A stretch of 64,000 nucleotides of DNA from Legionella sp. PATHC035 (GTDB lineage Bacteria > Pseudomonadota > Gammaproteobacteria > Legionellales > Legionellaceae): NCBI RefSeq assembly GCF_026191115.1, contig NZ_JAPHOT010000001.1:2299501-2363500 (forward strand). Reading direction: 5' to 3'. Within the stretch, counting starts at the first letter, position 1; each line of letters opens with the position of its first letter. The notes beneath the pieces were generated by a model. The model saw only the letters and a list, made by a program, of their open reading frames with translations, was not told where the DNA came from and did no database searches. Below are positions 27,991 through 38,095 of this stretch, piece by piece. The position numbers and the translations under genes were made by a program.

Positions 27991-28037
27991 TTAAGACTAC
28001 AGGCCTTGGTTTTAATTTTCCTTGGCCTATAGTCTAA
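27991..28037 (-). terminator. Candidate terminator stem
   Basis: TTAAGACTACAGGCC (27991-28005) and GGCCTATAGTCTAA (28024-28037) form an imperfect stem around a T-rich loop, nine bases past the stop of the VWA gene. The pairing has one internal mismatch and a bulge, so the call is tentative. Confidence 0.4.
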
Positions 28038-28045
28038 CAGAGGAC

Positions 28046-29563
28046 TTAAAGAATTGTTGACGTTACTGATGGTGTAGGAACATCTGTTTTGGGCGTATTT
28101 TGCACTGCAAACACACCATGTTGAACTGCTGTTTTTGCGATACCAGGTAATAGCACCGAGTCCATTGGTTTCTTCGCTAACGATCGTTGATCATCGAGCA
28201 ATATTTTACCATTACTGTCCGTGATCGTTAAATGCAGACGCTCATTATTCTTGTGGAGCTGGGGCTTTAAAGCAACAAATTGGCCAGACATGTCAAAGGA
28301 ACAAACATACTCTTCTGATTGTGTATCCAAAGTAGAACTTCCTGCCACTTCAAGACGACAAGTGAATAACTCTCTGGCTGCTGCCCATTCCTGTAACTTA
28401 TCCTGTTGAGACAACGCTTCAATAAAATCAACGGTATTTGTATTTATAATTGGAGAGGCAAATGCATTCGCCACTTTTTGTAATACCTCTGGTTGTTTTA
28501 CTCCATAACTCAAAATGAAGAATTTATTTTTCACCCGAATTAAAGAAGTTTCCTCACCTAAGGACTCTACTGTACGTTCCAGTTGATTTATAAGTAGGGA
28601 TTCATAATCTGACGAATTTATTCCGTCTGTAAATAATAAAATATTATTGTGTAGTTTTGAGTGAGTCAGCATCGCTAATTGATCGACGACCGTCGCATAA
28701 AGCCGTGTAGAACCGTCTGCTGATAATCTGTTCACCTCATATTTGAGTCGGCTCATATCTTGTTTGCGGAAATTACCAACAGTTCGATTTTCCGTATTGA
28801 ATTCAGAGATATTGATGACTGCATCGGGTTGGTATTGAAATAAGGCATCCGCCAGTTCGATGACACTCTTTTTTAATGTATCTAAATTCTTTCCAAACAT
28901 ACTGCCGCTTGTATCCAAAACAAAATGATAGGCAGGTGGGGTCAGTGCATCAGGAACGAAGAAGTAAGGTGTTACTTCAGTGATATCGGCACTTACTTTT
29001 TTCTCGGCATAAAAAACCTTTCTATTTTCAAACAGTTCTGAATAGGCAAAGAGTAAAGGTGATTGTCCATCAATTAAAATAAGTTCTTGTTTGTGCACTT
29101 TTAAATATTCTTTGATGTTAAATTTTATCTTTTCACCGTCGATGCTCAGGTATTTATAATTTAAAGCACTAAAGATTGGTCCATAAACAGCAGAGGGAAG
29201 TTGGATATCAAGGTATTCTTGCTGCTCATCTAGTGTGTCTTTGAGTTGTAAAATATCCAATAACGCGAGACAGGACTTTTTGAGTGTCTCGCTATTTTTA
29301 CTGTCAGAGCAGCTTGCATTCGCAATCTCCTCGGCAAGTAACTCAGCAACAGTCCTTCGTTTAATCGGTAGTTTTACCGCGTCATTTTGTAGCAGATTTT
29401 GCAAATCTCCAGCCAACTCCACACCTTCTTTGATGCTTTCCAGATTAAAGATGATACGTTCGTCTTTGCATGTAACCTGCTCTTTCTTTACGGGAATACC
29501 CATGGCGTGCAACAACTCCACCATATTCTTTGTACGCAAGACATTATTAATAAGATGCTTCAT
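28046..29563 (-). CDS. VWA-domain protein
   Basis: A 505-residue protein with a central von Willebrand factor A domain (about residues 210-385). The metal-ion adhesion motif is complete at its first site, DTSGSM (D217, S219, S221). LFTDGINSS supplies the later acidic ligand. The first 200 residues are helical and unrecognised. The last 110 are strand-rich and may form a beta-sandwich. No signal peptide or membrane anchor is seen, so it acts inside the bacterium or is delivered by a specialised secretion system. VWA domains bind partner proteins through a divalent metal; the partner here is unknown. Confidence 0.82.
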   Translation of the reverse strand: MKHLINNVLRTKNMVELLHAMGIPVKKEQVTCKDERIIFNLESIKEGVELAGDLQNLLQNDAVKLPIKRRTVAELLAEEIANASCSDSKNSETLKKSCLALLDILQLKDTLDEQQEYLDIQLPSAVYGPIFSALNYKYLSIDGEKIKFNIKEYLKVHKQELILIDGQSPLLFAYSELFENRKVFYAEKKVSADITEVTPYFFVPDALTPPAYHFVLDTSGSMFGKNLDTLKKSVIELADALFQYQPDAVINISEFNTENRTVGNFRKQDMSRLKYEVNRLSADGSTRLYATVVDQLAMLTHSKLHNNILLFTDGINSSDYESLLINQLERTVESLGEETSLIRVKNKFFILSYGVKQPEVLQKVANAFASPIINTNTVDFIEALSQQDKLQEWAAARELFTCRLEVAGSSTLDTQSEEYVCSFDMSGQFVALKPQLHKNNERLHLTITDSNGKILLDDQRSLAKKPMDSVLLPGIAKTAVQHGVFAVQNTPKTDVPTPSVTSTIL

Positions 29564-29719
29564 AAAAATCCCCTTTTATTAAAATAGATGCAAAGTTGTC
29601 GGGAATAATACACAGAAATAAAAGGGAAAAATAGCCAAAGAGTTATATTAACCAATTAAGAGGATTGTCTATCGTTCAAACCACTTCATGATTGAAATTA
29701 AAAGGTACGGAATGCTTTA

Positions 29720-30139
29720 TTAGGATCCAATTATTTTTACCAAGACTCGCTTATCGCGGCATCCATCGAATTCGCCATAAAAAATTTGTTCCCAAGGTCC
29801 AAAATCGAGTGCTCCTTCGGTGATTGCTACGACTACCTCACGACCCATGATTTGTCTCTTGATATGGGCATCCGCATTATCCTCTCCCGTGTCATTATGC
29901 TGATAATGCGATATGGGTTCATTAGGGGCAATGAGTTCCAACCACTTTTTATAATCTTGATGTAGACCCACTTCATCATCGTTAATAAAAACGGAAGCAG
30001 TTATATGCATTGCGTTTACTAAAATGAGTCCTTCCTGAATGCCACTGTCGTTTAAGCATTCTCGTACTTTATCGGTTATGTTGATAAATCCCATTCGTTC
30101 GGGAAGATGAAACCACAATTCTTTTCTATAAGTTTTCAT
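29720..30139 (-). CDS. YjbQ family protein (UPF0047)
   Basis: A 139-residue protein matching the YjbQ/UPF0047 family in length and motifs. [17 protein letters not shown], then the [15 protein letters not shown] segment with conserved His residues, then [13 protein letters not shown] near the end. Family members have weak thiamine-phosphate-synthase-like activity in vitro; their true role is unsettled. A GGAG/AGGGCG-containing leader precedes the ATG. It appears to be a single gene. Confidence 0.9.
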   Translation of the reverse strand: MKTYRKELWFHLPERMGFINITDKVRECLNDSGIQEGLILVNAMHITASVFINDDEVGLHQDYKKWLELIAPNEPISHYQHNDTGEDNADAHIKRQIMGREVVVAITEGALDFGPWEQIFYGEFDGCRDKRVLVKIIGS

Positions 30140-30217
30140 TGAATCGCCCTGCTCCTCAGCAAGAATTATATCAAATAAAGGTTACTCTTTTCGTTTTCGC
30201 CACTAGAGCATAGAATT

Positions 30218-30226
30218 TGCTATAAT
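30218..30226 (+). promoter_or_regulatory. Extended -10 promoter
   Basis: TGCTATAAT is a perfect extended -10 element, 34 bases before the ATG at 30260, with a weak -35. An AGAGGGG ribosome site follows. Confidence 0.55.
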
Positions 30227-30259
30227 TGTACTAATTTTGCACCACCTAGAGGGGTAATT

Positions 30260-30961
30260 ATGTTCAGCAGTTCAAAAGATGTTAAAAAAGATCTCGATGA
30301 TATACGAGCAATTTCTGAATTTAAACAAGTTTATCAACAAATAACCGAGGAAATGTTGGGAGCCGAGCAATGGACACCAGAGGAGAGGGAGGCGATGCAT
30401 TTACTCTCTGAGGGACATGATCCAGAAGCCATTCGTAATCAAGTGAGATTAGATGAAGAGTCCAATAAAAAAATAGCAGATATGTATTTTATGATTTTGC
30501 TCAACACAATCATACGAAACAAAACGAAAATGCCATTTAATCTACCTGAAAATGAAATTGATTCTTGGCCTGATAATTATTCTAGAAATCAGTTTGCTAC
30601 CGATCTGTTGAAGCATAAAAAAGAATTGAGCGCTTCGCCTGTTGGCAAAGAAGTAATGAAAACTGCTTCGGAATATGCTGCATTATATGAAAGCACGGTG
30701 GGTCCGAAACCTGATCGATCAGTTGAGCGATCGGAGCAAGGGAATACCTCACCACAAAATGAAAGTTCTGCTGTCGATAAAGCATGCAATACTGTAGGCT
30801 TTTTATATGGTCTAGTCGATGGATTAGCGTTTAGTGCGGCTCAACCATTTCCCAGCGCGCTCACGATGGGCAGTGAGTCGGCAAGTGCAGGATATGCTGC
30901 TGGGATGTTTGCAAAAGGTGTTTTTGAAATGGGCGGGTTGGTTGCATCTTTAATGAAGTAA
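30260..30961 (+). CDS. Hypothetical protein with hydrophobic Gly/Ala-rich C-terminus
   Basis: A 233-residue protein of unknown family. The first 150 residues are polar and helical, starting MFSSSKDVKKDLDD. A Ser/Gln-rich linker (about 150-175) follows, then an Ala/Gly/Ser-rich weakly hydrophobic region (about 180-232) that may insert in or lie along a membrane. There is no N-terminal signal. An extended -10 promoter and a good ribosome site indicate a single-gene unit. The plan of a soluble head with a C-terminal amphipathic tail is common among Legionella accessory proteins, but no function is assigned. Confidence 0.6.
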   Translation: MFSSSKDVKKDLDDIRAISEFKQVYQQITEEMLGAEQWTPEEREAMHLLSEGHDPEAIRNQVRLDEESNKKIADMYFMILLNTIIRNKTKMPFNLPENEIDSWPDNYSRNQFATDLLKHKKELSASPVGKEVMKTASEYAALYESTVGPKPDRSVERSEQGNTSPQNESSAVDKACNTVGFLYGLVDGLAFSAAQPFPSALTMGSESASAGYAAGMFAKGVFEMGGLVASLMK

Positions 30962-31040
30962 GCGCTTAATTCAATCAGCGTTAAAACACTTAGGATGCAT
31001 TCGTCACATTATGAATATATTGGTTTCGAGATGAGTTGGG

Positions 31041-31982
31041 TTAACGATTTATCAAAACACTTGCCTGTTTGGCACAGCCCTTCTGAGTTTCAGCGCTGAC
31101 AAAATCGATGAAATGACGGAGCGCGGGAGTTAAGCCTTTTTTGGAAGGATAAATGAGGTACAAACTCGCAGTCGATAACGACCAATCAGCCAGAATACGA
31201 CTGAATGCACCACTATTAATTTCTTGTTGGCACAATTCCAGAGGAAGCAGTGCAACACCTAAACCCCCCAAGGCGGCTTGTTTTAATATCACCCATTCAT
31301 TGCTCTCCAGCCTGGAGGATAATTGCACGCTCACTTTTTCTCCTGTTTGATGTACGAATTGTATTTGCTGATATCCTTCGCCTCTAGTTTTTCCCAACCA
31401 AGAGATTTTCGTTAAATCCTGAGGCGTCTGTAGGGCTGAATTCTGATTGAGGTAATTAGGGGTGGCGACCAGTACGTGGGTGCTTTCTCCAAGTTTTTTT
31501 GCGATGAGGTTGGAATCAGTTAAATCATTGATCTGAAAACGTAGGGCTACATCAAATCCTTCTTCGATTAAATCTACCTTTCGGTCATTAGCATAGAGAT
31601 GGATCTGGATATCAGAATATTTTTGCATAAAATGGATCAGAATCAAGCCGAAATCCGATTGCGCAAATAAAGTAGGGCAGGTCACATGAATTCGTCCTTT
31701 AGGTTGAACTTGTGCTTGCAGTGCTGCATCTTGAGCACAGCTTGCTTGATTCACCATGGCAATGCTGTGCTCATAAACCAATCGCCCGATGTCGGTTAGA
31801 CTGAGCGTACGTGTCGAGCGGTTCAGTAAACGTACCCCTAAATGATTTTCTAATTCGCTAATTCGTCTGCTTAGCTTGGATTTAGTCAGCATCAAACCTT
31901 GACTGGCTTTAGTAAAGCTTCCTTCATCAACCACGCGACAAAAATAAAATAAATCATTTAAATCGGGTAAAAAATGGTTCAA
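31041..31982 (-). CDS. LysR-family transcription regulator
   Basis: A 313-residue LysR-type regulator. An N-terminal winged helix-turn-helix (about residues 8-65) contains SFTKASQGLMLTKSKLSRRI, and a periplasmic-binding-protein-like effector domain follows (about 92-300). The start is a TTG with AGGATC upstream. It is divergent from an azoreductase-like gene across about 125 bases. By the usual arrangement for this family it probably controls that neighbour in response to a quinone, aromatic or redox signal. The signal is not known. The C-terminus extends 10-15 residues past the usual end. Confidence 0.88.
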   Translation of the reverse strand: MNHFLPDLNDLFYFCRVVDEGSFTKASQGLMLTKSKLSRRISELENHLGVRLLNRSTRTLSLTDIGRLVYEHSIAMVNQASCAQDAALQAQVQPKGRIHVTCPTLFAQSDFGLILIHFMQKYSDIQIHLYANDRKVDLIEEGFDVALRFQINDLTDSNLIAKKLGESTHVLVATPNYLNQNSALQTPQDLTKISWLGKTRGEGYQQIQFVHQTGEKVSVQLSSRLESNEWVILKQAALGGLGVALLPLELCQQEINSGAFSRILADWSLSTASLYLIYPSKKGLTPALRHFIDFVSAETQKGCAKQASVLINR

Positions 31983-32106
31983 CTGAGATCCTATTCAAAA
32001 GTGCTTATTAGTAATAATTATAGGACAATGTTTCATGAAATAACCAGATTATCTTTCATTGTTTTATATATATGCTTAATTAAACGAATGAATGCTGGGA
32101 GGTTTT

Positions 32107-32718
32107 ATGAAATTATTGGCTTTAGATTCAAGTATCCTTGAAGCAGGCTCTGTATCACGCCAATTAATGACTTTTTATTTGAATCATTGGCAACATACAT
32201 ATCCCAAAGAAGAAATGATTTATCGTGATTTGGCGAAGCAAGGTCTTAGCCACTTATCCTCTGAGTCTTTGATTGCTGCCAAGCAGCCAGAAACAATTCG
32301 ATCCGAAGCGTTAAAAAATGAGTTGGCGCTTGCTGAAATGGTGTTGCATGAATTTTTAAGTGCCGATGAAATAGTCATTGGAGCACCGATGTATAATTTT
32401 AGCATCCCCTCACAGTTGAAATCTTGGATCGATCGTATTTTAGTGGCTGGGAAAACATTTAAGTATACCGAGCAGGGAGTCATGGGACTTGCAGGTGATA
32501 AGCGAGTGATTATTCTCTCTACTCGGGGTAATTTTTATACGAATAACGCATCCATGCAGGCTATGGATCATCAGGAATATTATCTGCAGACGGTTTTTAA
32601 TTTTATAGGAGTAACTCGTTTCACCGTGATACGTGCAGAAGGATTACATCTTAGCCCGGAGATCAAGACGAAAGCCATTGCTTTAGCCGAAGAAAAAATT
32701 GAGGCTCTATTCCTTTGA
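32107..32718 (+). CDS. azoR: FMN-dependent NADH-azoreductase
   Basis: A 203-residue flavodoxin-like oxidoreductase. The ATG at 32107 is chosen because GGGAGG lies six bases upstream; an ATG five codons earlier is part of that region. PMYNFSIPSQLKSWIDR is the FMN-binding AzoR hallmark, and GKTFKYTEQGVMGL and VIILSTRG also fit. The enzyme reduces azo dyes and, more relevantly, quinones by two electrons, protecting against thiol and electrophile stress. It is divergent from a LysR regulator that probably controls it. Confidence 0.9.
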   Translation: MKLLALDSSILEAGSVSRQLMTFYLNHWQHTYPKEEMIYRDLAKQGLSHLSSESLIAAKQPETIRSEALKNELALAEMVLHEFLSADEIVIGAPMYNFSIPSQLKSWIDRILVAGKTFKYTEQGVMGLAGDKRVIILSTRGNFYTNNASMQAMDHQEYYLQTVFNFIGVTRFTVIRAEGLHLSPEIKTKAIALAEEKIEALFL

Positions 32719-32726
32719 ACGTACCC

Positions 32727-32860
32727 CCAACCCCTGCCCCTCTCCCACAAGTGGGAGAAGGGATTCTTAACCACAAAAACCTTGTTGCAGTTATTGCCAT
32801 TCATTTAAGAAATTGCCCTTCTCCGCTTGGGGGAGAAGGTGCCGTAGGCGGATGAGGGTT
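32727..32860. repeat. Composite palindromic repeat
   Basis: Two hairpins, TCTCCCAC/GTGGGAGA (32741-32748 / 32751-32758) and CCTTCTCC/GGAGAAGG (32817-32824 / 32832-32839), are followed by GGATGAGGG. The second half matches the element at 18725-18768 in the opposite orientation. The pair flanks about 55 unrelated bases, like the ends of a small non-autonomous element. Confidence 0.6.
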
Positions 32861-32979
32861 TTGATTTAAGTTATAATTGGCTGTAATCAATCAATAGTCC
32901 TTATTGATAATTAGCGGAATCTTCTTTTCTCGCTAGCTTGGAACAAATACGGTCGATTTTTAAAGTCTTTGGCCGAGCA

Positions 32980-34488
32980 TTAAGTATGGGCAAGTTCCAT
33001 CGCTACTTTGACGTCCATTTTCGTTATCAGTGAAAATACATGATCTAGCTCGTGTGGTGAAGTATTGTTCTTTAAAATTTTCATACACCGATAAGCCAAA
33101 ACAAGTGCTTCTAAGGCTAAGCTTGGTTCCCAAGTAATTAATTGATGCTGTTCAATGAGCGACACAATCAATGCAGTATAGGGTTTTAAAATGGCGTGCT
33201 CATCGGCAGCAAGCAATGACTCACATACAGCCATATAGGCGAGTAATTTCACCTTATCGCTTATTGATTCTTTGCTAAGTAATTCAAGTTGGTGGAGGGC
33301 GTTTTGGTTTTTCTTCTCTCGCTGTGAGATGGCCTCTTTGATTTCTAGAAGTTGCTTTTGTTCGATTGCGGACAAGGCTTTCTCACTGTCCCCACTCTGT
33401 GGAGCCCTCTTTACCATAAGATGGTTCATTTGTTCTGCATAGAGTTCGCTAAGAAAAGGTGTATCGTCATTAAATCGCAATTGTTCAATGCCGGGGATTC
33501 TGTGGATAAAATGGATTAATTCGAGTTTGACTGCTTCATAAATGGGATTAAATTTTTTATCGAGTTTTTTTAATGCATTAAGGCTAATCAAATTTAAGTC
33601 CAACCAAAAGGGCTCTTGGGGGATGATTTCTTCAGCTGTTGCTACTATTTCAATTAAATTTCCTGTATTTTGTACTTTTTTAATGCGTTCTCGATTAAAG
33701 AACTCAGGCGGCTTTACAAGAGTCAATCCCTCTTCGTTATAAGGTACCGCATTGATCCCCCCCCAAGCCGCAATCCGATTTAAATAATAAGCATAAGGGT
33801 TGGATGGATCCTTTTCCATTAATTCACGTGCGGCTTGAGTGAGCATCAGTAAGGCCGGTTCTAAATGGATATTTGATTCTTTCTGCTGGTTTGATTCGTG
33901 CAACTCGAAAATCGTTTTTTCCTTTGATTCCATAACTGGCGGAACAAAGGTATTGATCGATTCGATTTTTTCGCGCAAATTGGCAAAAAGATTAATATTT
34001 ACCGCACGAGCAAGTAATTCACTTTCAATATTTTTTAAGGTGTGGATAATTGGTTGCTGGAACTCTTCATTTTCAGTAGTGAGCTTGAGCTGAGATAAAT
34101 GATTTAATGATTGAGTTGCATACCAGTTTAATGACTCAATTTTTGCTTGCAAACGTCCTTTGGGGTAGGCATCTTCCCAGAAATTGATAATGAAATCCAA
34201 AAGAAAATCAAGGCCCGTTGCTAATCCTTCCAGTTGGTATTGGTGGAATAAGCTGCACGCCAAGTATGAGGCGATTTGTACGTCTTTAGTGTGATAGGTC
34301 AGTAACTCAATTGCATTATCGCTAATGCGCGGCCAATCAATTTCGGATGATTGACCAATCCGTGATAGTTTTTGAATCTCGTTACGTATCAGTGTGTACT
34401 GGGAAAACTCATAACATTGTTGACCTGCTTTGCTAAATCCAGGAATAGGGTTGGTTCCTAACTTACGGATGGAATCCATTCTAAACAT
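32980..34488 (-). CDS. tssA: T6SS protein TssA
   Basis: A 502-residue TssA-type protein, last gene of the tssJKLMA block. The N-terminal ImpA_N region (about residues 10-130) includes CSLFHQYQLEGLATGLDFL and WEDAYPKGR, the family's best-conserved motif (FWxxxxPxxR). The C-terminal region is helical and resembles the longer capping-type TssA proteins. TssA coordinates tail-sheath polymerisation from the baseplate and may cap its distal end. The ATG overlaps the tssM stop by eight bases, so the two are translationally coupled. It ends the operon. Confidence 0.85.
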   Translation of the reverse strand: MFRMDSIRKLGTNPIPGFSKAGQQCYEFSQYTLIRNEIQKLSRIGQSSEIDWPRISDNAIELLTYHTKDVQIASYLACSLFHQYQLEGLATGLDFLLDFIINFWEDAYPKGRLQAKIESLNWYATQSLNHLSQLKLTTENEEFQQPIIHTLKNIESELLARAVNINLFANLREKIESINTFVPPVMESKEKTIFELHESNQQKESNIHLEPALLMLTQAARELMEKDPSNPYAYYLNRIAAWGGINAVPYNEEGLTLVKPPEFFNRERIKKVQNTGNLIEIVATAEEIIPQEPFWLDLNLISLNALKKLDKKFNPIYEAVKLELIHFIHRIPGIEQLRFNDDTPFLSELYAEQMNHLMVKRAPQSGDSEKALSAIEQKQLLEIKEAISQREKKNQNALHQLELLSKESISDKVKLLAYMAVCESLLAADEHAILKPYTALIVSLIEQHQLITWEPSLALEALVLAYRCMKILKNNTSPHELDHVFSLITKMDVKVAMELAHT

Positions 34489-37400
34489 CGTATTCCCCCT
34501 GAGCCCAACAATCTGTAATGGTTCTTGGAAGCTTAGAGACTTGGGCGAGATTTTGTTGTGCTACTTTAAGGTCTCTTTGTGCTGCAAAGTATTTTTCTAT
34601 CTGCCACATGATGTCACCGCCACCTTTGATGTAATAACTCATGCGAATTTTATCAATTTTGTGCTCTTGCAAAAATTTGGTATGTTCTGGAAAGTTATGA
34701 GGATAAAAATCTTTTACACCGGTATTAAAATCCTGTAAAAATCGCAAAAATCCCTCATCACCATGGTATTGAATTGCTAATTTAATACCACCAAAGTAAA
34801 TAGAAATTTCGGTAGGCCCACAACTTTCCAATTTCCAATTAGGAATTTGTTGCTGTGATGGGTAATTATAATTTTCTAATGTATATTGTTTTTCCTTACA
34901 TTCAACGCGTAAAACGGTTTTATAAGGCAGCGTTGTGGCCTTTGCATCTAAGTTTGTGGGAAGCGCATGAATCATCAAATCAACGGCTTGGCCTTCTTCG
35001 GGTTTCTGTTTCATATGACTTAACGCTTCCAGGCCCTCATTAATTCTCATGCCAAAGGCTAACAATTGATAATACTGCGGCGTGAAGGGGAACTCATGAT
35101 TTAAAACATATCTGGGTAAGAATTGAGTTCCTATTTGCTTCACGAAAGGAAGTGAATATTTGTCATGGAATATCCAAACCAAACCGCCCTTTGCAAACAA
35201 AGTTTGATTCAACTCCTCACCACTTAAAGCAATCGTGCGGAGATACACTTCATCAAGCCACTTTTGTTGTATAAAACAAGAGGCAAAACGATTGGTATAG
35301 TCAATGTAATAATCTAATGGACCACGCATCAACATCCAAAAAGGATTAGATGAGTCAAGTTGATCAAAATGCTCCAGTGATCGTCTCATATCGACTAGAG
35401 CTTGATATGCTTGCATGACTGGAGAGGATTGTCGGTCTACTTCAATTTGGCTCAAGTACAGTTCTCTAGCGCTCATATAGGCTTTAACTGCTTGTACGTA
35501 GGGTTCCTTATAAAGTTGCTTGAGTAAATCACGGTAGCGCATATAAGATTTCACTGCGTTGACCTGAGTATTAAAATTTAATTTATTAGCGACGCTTGGC
35601 GGTCTGTTGTTCAGGTTATTGGGACCAACAACAGGAGGATTGTGGTTGTCAGCACTATTATTGTTCCATTGGGAAGGTTTTTCTTGGAGTTTTTTCATCC
35701 ACTGAGAAACAAGATCGGAAAGTTGCTTGAACTCAACTCCTTTATCACTACTATGGCTGTACACCATGAGATCGGAGAATTGAAGGACAAGTTGAATCCA
35801 ATGAGGTGTTGTAAAGGGAAGTTTACCTTGAAACTCTGATGCTAAATCTTGTAAGAAGGCATTATAAGGACTACTGGGTTGCAGCATGTCATTAAACGTT
35901 TGATCCCACTCGTATTGAAAGGCCAGTGTTTTGGTTCCTTTATAAAAGTTAAGGGCAAAGTTTTTCCATACATTGAGTCGCGCCGCGGCATACCACAACT
36001 TAAAGCTATTTTTGGGGCCACTGATGTCGATGTATAGGGGTAACGCATGATTTATTTGCACCAGCAGAGACTGAATGGCTGTAAATCCTGCTTTGGTGTA
36101 GGCTGGGGCAATGAGATAATCTCTGACGATATTGGAGCCTATCCAGAAACTGTTTAAGCCTATTTCCGACACCCCTTCTTGGGTATTTGCCCACTCAAGC
36201 AGCCAGCGCAAATCCGAAGACAAGATATGTGATTGATCAAGCCATAAAATTAACCGACCTGATTCGCCTCTGAGTTGCTCGGTGTTTGAATCCCAAATGA
36301 CATAATCTTTGTAGAGTGGACCAAAAGTATTCAGAAAACGGTCAGGTAATCGGTTGTATCCCAAATATCTTATTTGGGGATCAGGCATTTGCATTAAAGT
36401 GTTGGGACTGACACCACTTATTATCTTTGCTTGGATTAAATTAATCCGGCTTACCATATTTTGAACTAAATAGGCTTTTTGTGTATCCGTTAAACTGCCG
36501 CCATGACTCAGCATTTGCTCCATTCGATTATCAAGAAGCGTCAAGATGTATTGTTTAAAATGATCTACATATTGCTCACTGTAATAAGTATATAATCGAT
36601 TTAAACCTCCACGATAGGGCAATACTTTAATTTGCAATTGATTTCTAAAGAGATCGAGTTGACTCATTAGCGTATGATAATCACCAAATAGCAGTAAGTT
36701 TTGTTCCAATTGATCGGAGAAGGATTCTTTTTTAGGTAAAGGTTTTATCAGTTCGACTAAACGATTGGATGTCGCATTATAAACATAGATTAGATAGCCT
36801 GCAGCCAGTGCACTTGCAAAATACCAAACACCTAAATACTCCCATCTTCGTTTGTTTCTTTGTTTGATTTCTGAGCCTAATAAAGACATGGGGCGGATCA
36901 GTGAGAGCTGAACCTGATCAATAAAATCATAATAAAAAACACTTTCTTCAGTGCCATTGTTCTGATATTCGCCGAGCAAATAAACCCCATGCAACACTGC
37001 AGGTTCTGTATAGGGTGAGGTAGCAAAAAATAAATTAGTGAACCTTGAATAATTTTCTTTGAGTTTTTTTACGGTCGATGGGAAATTAAATGCCGCGACG
37101 TCTATGGTTTTTTGCGTCTCATATAGAACAATATCAATGACCTCTTCAGCGCGATTACTGATGTAGTTGAGCGGTTCTGTAGACGTGGACTCTTTAAGGG
37201 GGTTCGCAACAATGTAACCCATGGCTTGAGTCCATAGGCTCTCCGGCATCAGTCCCACGAATTCTTGAAAACCATTTAACTCATTACATCGAGTGATGCA
37301 AAACAGCACTTGCTGGCGATAACCTGTGAGCAGACTGACTTGATCAATCCGATCTTTCAAGGTTCGAGCCAGATGGGCAATGTCTGATTTATCTCCATTT

Positions 37401-38005
37401 AAAAGTTTTGAGGCTGGGAGCTCAATGACCACTTGATCGATAGGCGTAATCGCTTTCTTTTGACTCTTGATGTATTTAAGAAAATCCAGCCATTGCTTTT
37501 CTACTTTTTTTGAGGTGTTTGTTTCAAAAAGCTCTGCATCAACACACCATATGACAAAATTATCGAGCACATAAACTTGATTACGTTGAAGCGCTTCATC
37601 TTCCGCATCACCCACCATAAAATGGGTATGCAGCTTCAATCCGTTGGAAATGAGAATCGTTGTTTTACCGAAAAAAAGTATCCAGGGCATTTGCCAGAAA
37701 CGCTTTGCTCCACCGGCAATATGATTGGTTTCTATGTAATTCAGCGCATTTTCTAAAGTTAAACGTAAACCTTCAGTCTCAATTTTTTCGCCGGTCTCTT
37801 TGGCCTTCGTTGCTTTTCTTTTTTTATACCACTTCCTGATAGCCCAGGTAATGCTGTCGACAATCAGGAATGCCAAAAGCATGGCCAAGAAAATAAGTGC
37901 ACCTACCCAGATAGGATAATCGAGATGAAACGTTATAAAAGTGGCGTAAGCCCCCAAAATAACGACAAGCAAGATCCAAAAAATGATATGTCCTAATCGT
38001 CCCAT
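34481..38005 (-). CDS. tssM: T6SS membrane-complex protein TssM
   Basis: A 1174-residue IcmF-family inner-membrane protein. Membrane helices are visible at about residues 6-26, 31-51 and 395-415. The large periplasmic part follows, with C-terminal TssM and DUF1215-type domains. TssM joins TssJ and TssL to span the envelope. The cytoplasmic nucleotide-binding site is degenerate: where relatives have a GxxGxGKT P-loop, this protein reads MPWILFFGKTT (G113-K114-T115), as if five residues were lost. Nucleotide binding is therefore doubtful. It lies 240 bases downstream of tssL, with a repeat in the gap. Confidence 0.93.
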   Translation of the reverse strand: MGRLGHIIFWILLVVILGAYATFITFHLDYPIWVGALIFLAMLLAFLIVDSITWAIRKWYKKRKATKAKETGEKIETEGLRLTLENALNYIETNHIAGGAKRFWQMPWILFFGKTTILISNGLKLHTHFMVGDAEDEALQRNQVYVLDNFVIWCVDAELFETNTSKKVEKQWLDFLKYIKSQKKAITPIDQVVIELPASKLLNGDKSDIAHLARTLKDRIDQVSLLTGYRQQVLFCITRCNELNGFQEFVGLMPESLWTQAMGYIVANPLKESTSTEPLNYISNRAEEVIDIVLYETQKTIDVAAFNFPSTVKKLKENYSRFTNLFFATSPYTEPAVLHGVYLLGEYQNNGTEESVFYYDFIDQVQLSLIRPMSLLGSEIKQRNKRRWEYLGVWYFASALAAGYLIYVYNATSNRLVELIKPLPKKESFSDQLEQNLLLFGDYHTLMSQLDLFRNQLQIKVLPYRGGLNRLYTYYSEQYVDHFKQYILTLLDNRMEQMLSHGGSLTDTQKAYLVQNMVSRINLIQAKIISGVSPNTLMQMPDPQIRYLGYNRLPDRFLNTFGPLYKDYVIWDSNTEQLRGESGRLILWLDQSHILSSDLRWLLEWANTQEGVSEIGLNSFWIGSNIVRDYLIAPAYTKAGFTAIQSLLVQINHALPLYIDISGPKNSFKLWYAAARLNVWKNFALNFYKGTKTLAFQYEWDQTFNDMLQPSSPYNAFLQDLASEFQGKLPFTTPHWIQLVLQFSDLMVYSHSSDKGVEFKQLSDLVSQWMKKLQEKPSQWNNNSADNHNPPVVGPNNLNNRPPSVANKLNFNTQVNAVKSYMRYRDLLKQLYKEPYVQAVKAYMSARELYLSQIEVDRQSSPVMQAYQALVDMRRSLEHFDQLDSSNPFWMLMRGPLDYYIDYTNRFASCFIQQKWLDEVYLRTIALSGEELNQTLFAKGGLVWIFHDKYSLPFVKQIGTQFLPRYVLNHEFPFTPQYYQLLAFGMRINEGLEALSHMKQKPEEGQAVDLMIHALPTNLDAKATTLPYKTVLRVECKEKQYTLENYNYPSQQQIPNWKLESCGPTEISIYFGGIKLAIQYHGDEGFLRFLQDFNTGVKDFYPHNFPEHTKFLQEHKIDKIRMSYYIKGGGDIMWQIEKYFAAQRDLKVAQQNLAQVSKLPRTITDCWAQGEYDV

Positions 38006-38095
38006 TCGACTCTCTTGCTAAGGATTTGTTTCCCTTTCTACTCCCTTGACCAATCTTTGTTGATTTTCTGCGCTCCGATGCCCACATTCTCCCGC

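Noticed and set aside
34481..38005. Assignment of the IcmF-family protein to the Dot/Icm system
   Set aside because: IcmF also occurs in Dot/Icm, but this gene lies with tssA, tssJ, tssK and tssL, so the T6SS paralogue TssM is the better call.
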